A stretch of 64,000 nucleotides of DNA from Ashinkailepas kermadecensis (taxonomy: Eukaryota; Arthropoda; Thecostraca; Neolepadidae), in NCBI GenBank assembly GCA_034440615.1, contig JAOTOM010002941.1, positions 60,920 to 124,919 of the forward strand, read 5' to 3'. The notes beneath the pieces were generated by a model. It was not told the DNA's origin, did not search any database, and saw only the letters and a program-made list of their open reading frames with translations. This document shows, piece by piece, positions 30,210-41,261 of this stretch. The first letter of the stretch is position 1; each line of letters starts with the position of its first letter. Made by a program: the position numbers and the translations under genes.

Positions 30210-31244
30210 CTACCTGATGACCTCCTCACTTTTGTATGACACATTCCTCTGTATTGCCCCAAGCATTTTTAGTGCCTTCTCCCTGGCTTCTTTGGTCTGT
30301 TCTGATGCCCCCAATTTTGTGTTCATAATAACACCTAAGTCCTTCTCCTGCTGAGTCACAGATAGTACTTGGCCATCCATCAAGTATGGCGCCTTCATAT
30401 GCTGCCTACCTACATGCATCACTTTGCACTTATCAAAATTAAACATCATTTGCCATTTTTCGGACCACTTCACAAGCTCGTCTAAGTCGTACTGCAGCAA
30501 AACCTGCTCATTGTGCCCTGTTATTGCCCTAAAGATCTTCAAATCATCCGCAAATTTCAAAACCTTACTGCTTAGGCCACATTCAATGCTATTCATAAAT
30601 ATAATGAACAATAGTGGCCCCAGTAACGACCCCTGAGGGACTCCACTAAGAACATTTTGCCATGCTAACTTTGTACCATTTAGCATCACTCTCTGCTGTC
30701 TATCTGAAACCCACCACTCTATCCATTTTAGGATGCTACCTGCAATGCCATGGACCTGAAGCTGCATCATTAACCGTTTATGGGGTACCTTGTCAAAGGC
30801 CTTACTAAAGTCAAGATATGCTACATCAATCTGATTTCCCTGATCAAATTGTTCCGCAGTAAAATTCAAAAAGTCCAAGAGATTTGTGAGACGCGATCTC
30901 CCTTTTCTAAACCCATGTTGAGTATCTTGAATCAATCTGTTTCCTTCCAGAAAACTAACTATTGTATCCTTGATAATTGATTCGAATACCTTGCAGACTA
31001 GGGATGTGAGGCTTACTGACCTATAATTTTCAACTTTCCATCTTTCTCCTTTCTTGAAAATAGGAACTACATTTGCCCTTTTCCAATTTGTTAGAATTTC
31101 ATTTTGTGAAACTGATCTACAAAATATTATACTAAGTGGAATTGCCAGTTCCTTTTCAGCTTCCCGCAATACCCTAGCATAAATTCCATCAGGTCCTGCT
31201 GCCTTGTTTGGTTTTGTTTTTCTGATATAATTGAAAAGGGGCAA
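30210..31244 (-). CDS. CR1-like reverse transcriptase domain
   Basis: 344 codons covering the whole RT: NKAAGPDGI, ANVVPIFKKGERWK, TQHGFRKGRSRLTNLLDFLN, motif A VAYLDFSKAFDKVPH, motif B GVPQGSLLGPLLFIIFMN, catalytic KFADDLKIF, then LGVIMNTKLG. It ends at a stop within the thumb. The remaining C-terminal part (YEERLKKLNMFSLRYRRLRR, DLIEVFKFVH) continues in another frame at 30,095-29,721. The ATG at 31,244 is an accident of the self-insertion boundary. The catalytic residues are intact, but the polyprotein is split. Confidence 0.88.
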   Translation of the reverse strand: MPLFNYIRKTKPNKAAGPDGIYARVLREAEKELAIPLSIIFCRSVSQNEILTNWKRANVVPIFKKGERWKVENYRSVSLTSLVCKVFESIIKDTIVSFLEGNRLIQDTQHGFRKGRSRLTNLLDFLNFTAEQFDQGNQIDVAYLDFSKAFDKVPHKRLMMQLQVHGIAGSILKWIEWWVSDRQQRVMLNGTKLAWQNVLSGVPQGSLLGPLLFIIFMNSIECGLSSKVLKFADDLKIFRAITGHNEQVLLQYDLDELVKWSEKWQMMFNFDKCKVMHVGRQHMKAPYLMDGQVLSVTQQEKDLGVIMNTKLGASEQTKEAREKALKMLGAIQRNVSYKSEEVIR

Positions 31245-32147
31245 TAACAGGGCACAATGAGCAGGTCTTGCTGCAGAAAGACTTAGACGAGCTTGTGAAA
31301 TGGTCCGAAAAATGGCAAATACAATTTATTTTTGATAAGTGCAAAATCATTCATGTAGGTAGCCAGCATATCAAGGCTCCATAATTGATGGGTGGCCAAG
31401 TACTATCTGTGACTCAGCAGGAGAAGGACTTAGGTGTTATTTTGAACACAAAATTGGGGGCATCAGAACAGACCAAAGAAGCCAGGAAGAAGGCACTAAG
31501 GATGCTTGGAGAATAAATAGGAATGTATCCTACAAAAGTGAGGAAGTCATCAGGAAGCTTTATTGTGCATATGTCAGGCCACATCTGGAATATTGTGTCC
31601 AAGCTTGGTCCCCTAGTTATGAAAAAGATTGTTGGCTTTTAGAGAGAGTACAAAAGAGGGCAACAAAAATGGTGAAGGGTATGGGCAACCTGGCATATGA
31701 GGAAAGATTGAAGAAATTGAATATGTTTTCACTTAGATATAGAAGGCTGAGAGGAGATCTCATCGAGGTCTTTAAATTTGTTCATGGTCAGGAACAGGGT
31801 TATCTCAGGGAACTGTTTGAATTTAAAACAGAAATGATGCAATTAGAGGTTATCAATTCAAAATTAAAGTTAATCAAAGCAGGACAAGGTTGAGACAGTC
31901 CTTCTTCACCAACAAGGTAGTAGAACACTGGAACCAGCTGCCAGAAACCATTGTCATTAGCGACACACTGAACATCTTTAAGAACAGCATAGACAATCAT
32001 TATAAGAATAGGGGGCTTGTTTTTCTGTATTCCAGGGAGAGTTGATCAACACATTTGGTGGACAACTGGTTCAGTGTACAGAGTGCAACCAAGAAGGGCC
32101 CTTGTGGCTCATAGTTGCACTGATCTTTTATGTCTTTATGTCTTTAG
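31238..32147 (+). mobile_element. Nested 5'-truncated CR1-like copy in opposite orientation
   Basis: It starts within the RT just after the FADD region (GGGCAATAACAGGGCAC, matching the reverse complement of about 30,524). It runs through the C-terminal domain (ORF 31,669-31,893) to the same 3' end and TCTTTATG tail at 32,147. The host element reads across as ..TTGAAAA / AACAACATC.., so any duplication is no more than a couple of bases. It is highly similar to the host element, so the family was active when both were young. Confidence 0.88.
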
Positions 32148-33631
32148 AACAACATCACTATCAATGAAATCAACATCGTGTATCTGATCACCTGTCACTG
32201 AACTGTGGTTCACGGTTGGCAGGTTTGTCACATCCTCCACTGTAAACACCGATTTAAACTGCTTGTTCAGCTCCTCAACCATCTCACCATCCTCACTCAA
32301 TATATTCCCATTTACTTCCAGTGGACCAATTGTGCTTGAAACTTTACTTAGCTTGTAGAATCTAAAGAACTTTTTACTGTCCCCACTACAGTTCCTAGCA
32401 AAATCAAATTCTTTTGCTCGCCTTGCTGCTCTGGTTTTCTGCTTCACAGCATCTCTAGCTTTTTGATATGACCTTAGATTTGCGATATTTGAAGTTTCCT
32501 TAAATACTCTAAATGCATCTTTCTTAGCCTTAATTGATCTCATCAAATCTGGTGTAAGACATGCTGGCTTTCCTACCCTTCTTTTACGCCTTTGCTTTTG
32601 GGGGACATGTCTAATCTGAATTTCCCTCAAGGAAGATTTGAACCTTTCCCACATTTCACAGGCATTTAAAGCAAAAAATTATTCTTCCCATTTGATGGCA
32701 CTTAAAGCCTCTCTCATGCAGTCAAAGTCTGCCCTGTTAAAATTTGGAATCTTTGCCAACTTATCCTTGATTGTCCCTACTATTTGTGCCTTAAATCGCA
32801 CTATGTTATGGTCACTTCTTCCCAGAGTTTCTCCTACAGTCAAGTCTTGAACTAAATCACTTAAATCTGAGAAGACAAGGTTCAAGAATGAGCCCTGCCT
32901 GGTTCCGTTACAAGTTGGTGTAAGAACAATTCCTCTTCAAGGCATTTCCTGAACAGTTTACATGATGGGGAGCCAACACCAACATTTTTATTTCCTTTTA
33001 GATTAAAGTCACCAAGAATAAGGCATTTCCTCTGAAAGTTTCGACTGATTTCCTCGTAAATCACCTTATCGGGCTCCAGTTGCTGATAATGTGGCAAGGT
33101 TCCTGATCGATACAACTCCTATCCTCAGTTTATTGCTGTTGCCTTTTCCCACAGCAACATCAAGCCAGATGGACTCCACAGACACATTTTTTACCCCATC
33201 TGCTACTTTTTGAGAACTGTATAAGCTATTCATGTAGAGCATTACACCACCCGTTTCACTGTTGGACCCCTATTGCATGCAAACATATTGTATCCCTGGA
33301 TCTCATAGTCCTGCAAGTTATCCCCAAAATATCCCTCACTGACCCATGCCTCAGTAATGGAAACGAAATCTGGTTTCTCTTCAGCAACATAACACTTGAA
33401 CTCATCAAATTTGGATCGAATGCTCTGAGCATTAAGCATCATACACTTAACAAAAGTTCCATAACCCCCTTCGGCTTTTCCATGTTGAGTAGCTCTATCA
33501 TCTCTGGATGAGCTACCACTCTGCCCCCTTGATCTACTGCTACCACTATTTGCTGACTGCGAGGCTCTACTGCCTATGCTGTCACTATTGGCATATCCCT
33601 GAGATGGCAATGCCAATTCTTCCCTCCCCAC
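32136..33631 (-). pseudogene. CR1-like endonuclease and linker (5' part of ORF2)
   Basis: Broken into four frames in order: 33,631-33,242 (KCMMLNAQSIRSKFDEF, KPDFVSITEAWVSE), 33,115-32,882 (CLILGDFNLKG), 32,885-32,679 (LGRSDHNIVRF) and 32,654-32,136 (linker with GKPACLTPDL). LNAQSI, TEAW, GDFN and SDHN are the catalytic signatures of APE-type LINE endonucleases. Frameshifts between segments make it inactive. Confidence 0.85.
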
Positions 33632-33773
33632 CCCATTATCTAGTTTCCCTGAAGGACATGTTCATATACTTTGCCTAACACTTGCACCCCCTTCTCGGAG
33701 AAGTGCAGGCCATCCCTCTGATAGAGGTCTGATGAGCCATAAAACCTGCACCACTTGTCAACAAAGGCCAAAC

Positions 33774-34019
33774 CTAACTCATTGCAGGCCTACCTACCCT
33801 GGGATTGGCTCCCAGTGCCCTAGAACTCCACTCAGGGGAGACTCCAGCCCTAGGCAGAATAGCTGTCACAATAACTCTGCTATTGCTTTGCTTCAGGGAG
33901 GCCAGAAGGGCCCGGTAGTCCTGCAGCAGCTCCTCACTCCTAGCAGGACCTATGTTGTTCACTCCTACCTGCACTATAACTGTTCTAAACTGGTTCTCAC
34001 TGGTGGCCTGTGCCACCAC
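33774..34019 (-). pseudogene. CR1-like ORF1 fragment, esterase (SGNH)-like
   Basis: 81 codons with VIVQVGVNNI, LLQDYRALLASLKQ and VIVTAILPRAG. This is the VxVGxNxI..VxxILPR pattern of the SGNH/GDSL-type esterase domain known from CR1-group ORF1 proteins. The N-terminal catalytic GDS block is not preserved here. Confidence 0.65.
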
Positions 34020-34200
34020 TGGGACCAGGTCTCTAACCTTGGCATCAGGCCTGGTGATGCACCTTCTACCTCTCCGACCTTTACAGAACTTACATAATTA
34101 TTTGGGGAGGGGGGGAAGCCAACATTGAGTTGGGGCTTGCTACCTCAAAGGCATACAAAACATCGTCCCTGCTTATAGTTATTTGATTAAACCAAACTAT

Positions 34201-36500
34201 TCCCTCCTTACAGGGGTGTCGATTTTTCAAAAACATTGGGGGGGGCGAAGTGCCAACGCACTAGATCCCCCCCCCAACCAAAAACTCATCGGATTTCGCC
34301 CACGATATTTTCAGATCTGGGAAATTCTGATTTTTATTCGACGATGTGCATGCTTATGTTTATTCAGCATCCTCACCATAGGGATAAATCGTTCACCAAT
34401 AACTGGTGAAGTCACATAATTAAAAGAGCAGTGCACAGTACATGTCAACATAACAACTTTGAGTAATATCATGCGACTGCAGTGCCACATAGTGGGCTCG
34501 GATCTATCGTCACCGTCACCGTCACCGTTACCCTCCTCCTCACTCCACACACCAACAAACACACACCCGCTTAAATAAATACTTCAGCGATCAGATGCAG
34601 GCTAATGCACACCGGCCTTGATGGAGCATCAGAGCACAGCAGACCTTTACTGTGAAGACGATTGGTGAAAGTATCTCCTTCTTGCCTAACATTAGGGAGG
34701 GTCATTTTTCCATTTAGTACGCCACTGCGGCTGCTCAACGTATTTTTTCCGCAGATTGCATGATCGAGAGTAGAAAGGCCCTTCGGATAATTTTCTTTCG
34801 GGACCCATTCTGAATTGTCCGGTGCTCTGGTCGATTCGATGGAGTCTCCTTGTGGTTTTTGTGGTGAAGTCTACTTTTTGTAAGCCCTCTGCAGGGACAC
34901 GAACTCCTCACGGCTACTTACAGCGTCAGCAGCCGCCGGAGGTTCGTGTGCTGAGGCTGTCGTTTGCGGTTCTAGATTGATACGAACTCGATGGTTTTGC
35001 ACTACAGGGCTATTACGCCTTTGCGTGTTCGAGGGACGCTGATGCTGAAGAGCTGTGCGGTGATTGTGTCGCCGGCATAGCTGTTGCCGATGTGATCGCC
35101 GGAAGGATTGTTTTGTATTTTGTTTGCGGCGTCTCTGAGGTGTTCATGCGTCGCCTGACACTCCGCTTGGTCTGTATTCCATGCTGCTGGTGTTTATTCG
35201 GCGCGGGCAATCGAAGTATGTCATGCTATAGACGGCGTTTTGGTGCAAGACGTGCCGGCCAGGCTGGTGTCACGTGTATGTCGTTCCCTGGGAATGGCAT
35301 TGGCTCGCTGGAAATTCGAGTGGACAGAGAAGAATGTGGCAATATTTTGGAGAGTGGCTTGACAATATGTCCTGCAGATCCTACACCGACCTGAGGTATC
35401 GACTTCGACGTTCGCTCTCCCGCTCTATGGGTACGTGAGGAGGGAATAGTCTGGTTTTGCGTTCAGTTAGATACATTTCTACCAGATTATTGGGGTTTCA
35501 TAACGTACCTTGCACCAGTATCGATGTCGCGCGATAGTTAATTTGTTTTGTCTGACGTCCTTGGAAAATCACTATTTCCAATAAAAATGTGCCTTTTGTT
35601 CGTCCTCTTTTGTGAACTGGTCCGTGCGATGCCGGTCCCAGCCGCTTCTTTTTGTGCATAGAGCACTCACTGACAATTTGTAATGGATTTGCACGGTTTA
35701 TTGGAAGGGCTCGAATGATGAAGAAAACGAAACACATCCTTTGAAAGCTAAGCATGAGCTGATTACTCCGACGCAACGTTAATCAAAACCTATCGATTGC
35801 GTCCTTAACCAGTCTTCCCGGTCGGATCCTCACACACCGTCTCGGGGGTAAATATAAGCCCCACTCTAACCTCCGAACTAAACGCTGCACGAGAACGAAA
35901 GCGCTGGACAGGTATGGCCAAAACCACCCCCAAATGTTATCCCCTAAAAAGTGACGTCATTACGGGGTCTATGTGATCACGACTGACGTCACGTTTTGGG
36001 CTCTGAGGAGTTCATTTTGGGGCATATTTTAAAAACAAAGAATATGTGGAATCAGAAAAAAGGCGAAATTGAGCATGGCCCCTAAGTGTTTACTCACTCA
36101 AAAATGAAGATTTTTTGTTCTTGAAATTTTCAACATTTTGAGTTTTCAATTTTATTGAATTTGTATTTTCCTAATGGGTAGAGTGCACCGGGAAGCGTTG
36201 TCCTAAGTCAACTTTCCATCATAGAAAGTGTTTACTTTAACCATAATCTTCCACTTTAGCCCAGTGGACAAATCTGCAAAACAAATATCATCAAAAACGA
36301 AAAAAAATGGGGGTGACCTCATTTCACCTTGAATCACTCGTTGGGTCTAGGTGACCTGACATAAAAATCTTCACACAACATGTAAAATCGATATGGGAAG
36401 AGCTATGCAAAATTTCGATGCGCTGCCGCTCGCCGTTTAACTATTCGCGGAAAACCTTGGGGGGAGGGGAGTGGTGGCGGAAAATGAACCCGCTGGGTTA
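34201..36500. other. No confident gene; MITE debris
   Basis: A CAGGGGTGTCGATTTTTC end followed by G/C runs lies at 34,213-34,280, similar to the repeat ends at 52.4 and 54.6 kb. A one-sided TTAA end (CCCGCTGGGTTAA) lies at about 36,500 with AGGTGACCTGACA nearby, suggesting a partial TTAA MITE. A 100-codon plus frame at 35,092-35,394 and its minus counterpart are unrecognised. A CACCGTCACCGTCACCGT short repeat lies at about 34,510. Confidence 0.4.
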
Positions 36501-38520
36501 ATGCGTTTTTATAAATGTTACAATTGTTTCAATTGATCGGGTAGACTGCTAAGCAATGACTATGCGGCTGCTTTATTTGGTGCCTATGGTCTCTTCAAAT
36601 TATGGGCAACGATATGCAGTAGGTTGCACTGCGATATATTTCTGATGTGTGTGCAATAATTAATAAAACGTTGGTTTTCCATTATAATCGCCCATGAAGG
36701 GCGAGGCCCTGAAAGTGTCGGAGCCGTTTCACAGTGGTGGAATGTGTGTGCGTTTTAGTTTGTGACAGCTAGCCATTGCCCAGACCTGTGTAGATGCCTG
36801 ACGGGCCGCAATGCCGGAGAGCGCACCGCCGAATGAAAAGATCGGCACCAGGCCCCATGTCCAGTCCAGTCCAGCCTCGTGACTGTCCCAGCACATAGAC
36901 AACACTCAGGGTATGCAGCACTGGGCGGGGGCGGCAGGTCCACCACGGCATCGATGCCGCCAGCACACGGATGATTGCAACACCTCAAGTGATTGGGGAT
37001 GATCCAGTTTTGACTATAAATGTATAACAATAGCAGGGCCGCAGGCGGCCAGTTTAAGCGGACTGATCTGACTGCTATGAGACCTCCGCGTCGCCGGGCG
37101 ATGAAATAACTAACGCAACCTGCCCTCGCGAGTCTACGGAGCGGATCATTTCAGGACCCGATACCTGGGCCACAGCCACCTCGCTCTCCAGGCCACCGGA
37201 AGGGCCTGTGTCGAACCGTACCCGGAATCTCGGCTAAGGGAAGCTCTTTTGTCCGCGCTGTTGTGCAGCAGCATCAATCGGATCCCACATCGGCCAATTC
37301 GCCTGCTCTGCGGCAAATAATCAGCTCTGATCAAACCATGTGAGCGGCCTGTACACTGCACTGCCGGAAGCGTAACGTCACTGCCGGAAACGTGACTGCC
37401 ATTTGCAGGGCTCCACACATCCGCTGGCATGGTTGCACTGCCTGTCACGCTTGCAGTCATGCTGCAGGATCTAATGCTGGTCATGCTGTCGGCTCTATTT
37501 CGGCTACACAAGCGATGATGATGCTGGCTGCCGGTTATGCTTTGGGTCAATTGTTAGTCAGAATTGTGGTAATACTGTTGGTTCTGTTTTGTATTACGCT
37601 ACTGGGCTGGTCCTGGGTGCAATACTCTTCCTATTGCTGATCATGCTGAGTTGAAATCGCACCGTGAAAATAATTCCGTTGAATATTATCTTTGTCCTCT
37701 ATATTTTGGATATTAGCTGGCTCAAAATCTAGCTATTCACCAGACAGCTTGAAGTCCGGGAAGGGAAATGCATGACTTGGAGGAAAACCACTTCGAACAT
37801 TATTTTCCGGGAAAAGGAGGACAAGTAAATTGACCTTTTCATGGAAATTCATCCGGTTACGATCTGCGGTGTAATTTGCCCGCCTTTGCGATTTCTTTGC
37901 ATTGGAAAATAGAACGAGACGAAAGGCGAAAGCAAGACTTTATACCTCGAAACACGCCAGTTTATCGTACCCTCAATGGTATATATTCCTTTGATGTGGT
38001 GGAATTCGCTCGGCTCATTCAATACTCGCTGCGCCGGAACTGCAAGCGCGTACTTCTAGGGTATCGCATGCCATACCCTGAAATACCTCCAATGCATCCG
38101 TGGCAAGGAATCAGACAGTACATAGCGTCTTAGTTGCTGCTCTAAAATGGTGACATCTGCGAAGTTTTGGTCTGGAATGGACGGGGTAGTGCCGGGTGAA
38201 AGGGCACATTGCTCAAAGCTATTGTGATTCACATCAAATGTTCAGGTATTATGCATGAATATCACTGTTGTCCTATCAAACTTTATTTTTCACCTGGTAT
38301 CTCGAGAAAATATTTCCCAACAGGTAGATTAGCCAACAAAGCACCATTCATTCTGCTGGGTAGCGGCCATCTGACACATGAGGTCACACGGACGGATTTG
38401 CCACAACACCGCTGACCGATGCCGCCTCCGGCAGTTCCGTGCGGTCGTCAGCTGTACGGACGGCTCCGTTCCGGCCGCCGATCACCATGCGCCACCCACG
38501 TCAGGCGCTGGCGATCAGCT
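36501..38520. other. No recognisable gene
   Basis: Mixed sequence with unrecognised short frames on both strands (36,755-37,030, 37,146-37,550, 37,876-38,133). No domain, splice pair or repeat stands out. Confidence 0.35.
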
Positions 38521-38528
38521 ACAGAACG

Positions 38529-38734
38529 TGAGCCAACAAACGGCCAGGCTGTTCATCCCCGGCACCCCCCTCTACGTTGCCTTCAACAGCCTCGTCAACG
38601 GCATTCTGCGGGGGATTGCCTTCCAGCTGGGAGTGACTCCGGCGCCACCCGCAGCCAACACAACAAACGCAACCACAGCTGCGCCAACAACTGCACCCAC
38701 CACGGCACCCATCCCAATATCAGGCATGCCCTGA
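38529..38734 (+). CDS. Candidate terminal exon: Thr/Pro/Ala-rich C-terminus
   Basis: After an AG at about 38,522 (GCGATCAGCTACAG), the frame reads NVSQQTARLFIPGTPLYVAF, then a short LVNGILRG segment, and ends in a mucin-like Asn/Thr/Ala/Pro stretch (NTTNATTAAP) with a TGA at 38,734. A hydrophobic/amphipathic segment followed by a Thr-rich tail resembles the end of a secreted or surface protein. No upstream exon was identified, so this is tentative. GC content is higher than the surrounding DNA. Confidence 0.3.
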
Positions 38735-39604
38735 AGTCAATGGGCGGCTGCTTTTTCGGCGATGAGCGTAGTTCAGGTATGGAGTGTTTTCCCTGAAGCT
38801 TTGAGCAGCTGTCGCATCTTGAGGAAAAATGCAGCTGAGGTTACCATAGGAAAATTGTCCACTGAAAACAGTTTTCAAATGTTAAATTTCGCCTTGAACG
38901 AGGCTGAGAATCCTGTTGTTCAGTCTCACGGTAGGGCGTCGCAGGATTTCATATTTTTGGTCACTCTGCTGGCTAAGCTACTTTTTAGCTGTCCACCGGA
39001 TTGCCTCAAATTGGAATTTCAATTCAAGTTGTCCACGGAGGAACATAGGATGAGGCGAGGCATGTACTACTGATAAAGCCGTCAATTCAATGACAATTAT
39101 ATGGAATGAAGAGTGAATTCAATAGTACTTTTGACAGCAATGAGACTACTTGCGGTTCTCTGTATTGTTTGTCTAGCAATGGGATTCCTCCACATGAAAG
39201 ATGAAAAGCGCTATACCTCGGTCCCGTAGTGGTGTATCGGACGGCGGAATCTACTTGTTTAAGTGAAGACGTCATTCACTCGCTTCCATCGGAAATATAA
39301 TGAAAATATCTGGAATAGAACAATTAAATAACACCTTGAAATTTCGCAGAAACCGTGCAGTACTCGTGTCGGACGGAAAGAGCATTTTGAGTAGTTTAGC
39401 GGTCAGGCAGCTGAGAGTCAATATTAAGCGCATCAAAACTGAAAACGTGGTCTTGCTGATGCCTTGCTGACGGGATCTCTGAATATTGTTATTCCATTTT
39501 CTGTTTTTATTCTTGCCTTGATGATGCCTACCGCAAACCAAATCCTAACTAGATTAGCCAAAGCAAATCATTCCTTTTAAGCTATAGCTATACTCTGCGG
39601 AGCG
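38735..39604. other. No recognisable gene
   Basis: AT-rich DNA with unrecognised short frames. No repeats of note. Confidence 0.35.
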
Positions 39605-39865
39605 GAACTTGCGGCGGTCCACCAGCCATTTGGCGGTATCTGAGGACCAGTCCTCATTGTCTTCCGGTCCAGCAGCCAGTTGGCGGTATCTGAGGACCAG
39701 TCCTCATTGTCTGCCGGTCCAGCAGCCAGTTGGCGGTATCTGAGGACCAGTCCTCATTGTCTGCTGGTCCAGCAGCCAGTTGGCGGTATCTGAGGACCAG
39801 TCCTCATTGTCTGCCGGTCGACCAGCCAGTTGGCGGTATCTGCAGACCACTCCTCCCCGCCCGCT
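39605..39865. repeat. 50-bp minisatellite, five units
   Basis: Unit CGGTCC.(A/G)CCAGCCAGTT followed by GGCGGTATCTGAGGACCAGT and CCTCATTGTCTGC, with starts at about 39,615, 39,665, 39,715, 39,765 and 39,815. The last unit diverges after GGTATCTG. No exon edge matching the unit was identified nearby. Confidence 0.92.
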
Positions 39866-41071
39866 ACATGACAACGGGTAGTTGTGTGGGCTTGGCTGGG
39901 CTAGGTGTGTGCGCTTGAGCACTCAATATTGGTGTCTATACAGATGCATGGAAAGCACCACCAGAAACCACAATGCCATGGAAAAGCACCACCTACATTT
40001 TTTGCTTGACACCAGAAAATTCCACTACTTAGCGCACTGCACAAAATCATACATATCACAGTGAACTACTCAACCCATCTTTCAACAGGGCATAATTACG
40101 CACCATTGCGCCAAGATGAGCCTCCTCAATCTTGCGTCCGCTGCGGTCGGTGGTACAGCGACCGCAGGAACGGCGGCGGCCGCAGACAACGTGACGTCAT
40201 CCTGCTCACTGCTGATTGGTCACAGCCAAGCTCCATCCCTTTGACCGCGAGAGCCGCAGCGAACGCAGACAGCCGCAAGCCCCGTGAACATGGCCCTGGA
40301 CAATTCGCTGTTGCGTGGCGGGGGTTGCCATATCAACGCGTCCAAGCCCCGTCGCTATCCCTCGCCATCGGTGGGGATGTTCCCGAGTGCCCGTGTGACC
40401 ATCGGGGAACCGCCACAGGAACCACATACACTGAGAGCCACATACACTGAGAGCAATTTTCACCAATGTAATACCACCATCCTGGCTGTCATGCTAGGGG
40501 CGGATCCAGGGGCGGACAAAATGGGCAGCAAGTGACCGCTTTACCAAAATGGTGTCATTCACGTAATCATCGGCAAGTTGATTTGCTGGTATTATTCCAT
40601 GATACACTTGGCATATCAGGCAATGTTTCAAACCCAATAAACCAATTTGTATATAATGCCATGGGCGCGTTCAGGGACGATGAATGGGTGCGATATTTAG
40701 AAAAGTTTCTCTCGTTTATTTGTGCTAATGGGAGCGATTTCAGGTGCAGTTCTCAAAATTGCTTCTGAGTGCGCACATGCGAGAACTCCGAAATGGTGGG
40801 GCCAAGGCCACCAGTAACCAACCTGAATGAAATCGAGCGATTCGGAGTGGGTCGTGGGCAATACGGAGTGGATTTCAGTCTAATCCTTGGATTTCAGTCA
40901 CTTATTTTTTACTGCCTGGTTTTGAGATTTTCCATTGTTAAAAATAATATTTTGATGACAAAAATTGGTAAAATCACAGTATTAGGTGTTTTGTTCCCAA
41001 AAATTGTCTGAAAAATACCATGTTTATGTACGTTTATAAATAATACCATGTTTATGAATATCATGTCCCGC
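39866..41071. other. No confident gene
   Basis: A GC-rich patch at 40,110-40,450 is open on both strands but unrecognised. A GGGGCGGATCCAGGGGCGGA MITE-end phrase lies at about 40,498. The rest is AT-rich and is the 3' flank of the Ly6-like gene. Confidence 0.35.
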
Positions 41072-41261
41072 CTAGGAGCGCGTTCCCGCCGCACCAGCAA
41101 CGAGCCACGCGACGGCCGCCGTCCACAGCACAGCGGCGCCGGCCGACAGCGCTGTGCCGGTCACAGCGCGGCTGCCGTCAGCGCGCCGCTTGTGGTTCGC
41201 CACGCGCTGCTGCACGTCGTCCAGCTGGTTACAAAGGTCACCTTGACACGTAGCCTCGCAG
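41072..41261 (-). CDS. Ly6-like gene, exon C (last coding exon)
   Basis: The acceptor is TTGCTCTGCCGCGCCCACAG, followed by CTGCGAGGC. The first base completes a Ser codon with AG from exon B. It encodes CEATCQGDLCN, a charged spacer (HKRRADGSR) and a hydrophobic C-terminus, with the stop TAG at 41,072-41,074. Confidence 0.75.

Larger units (their letters stand above)
29624..34200 (-). mobile_element. CR1-like LINE, near full length, interrupted by a copy of itself
   Basis: On the minus strand from about 34,200: ORF1 with an esterase-like segment, apurinic-type endonuclease (33,631-32,679), linker (32,654-32,136), then an inverted 910-bp self-insert (31,238-32,147), RT (31,244-30,210), C-terminal domain (30,095-29,721) and a short 3' UTR. 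It ends in an octamer-like tail (TCTTTATGTC) at about 29,624. Short octamer repeats rather than poly(A) at the 3' end are typical of the CR1 group. ORF2 is broken by several frameshifts. Confidence 0.88.
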
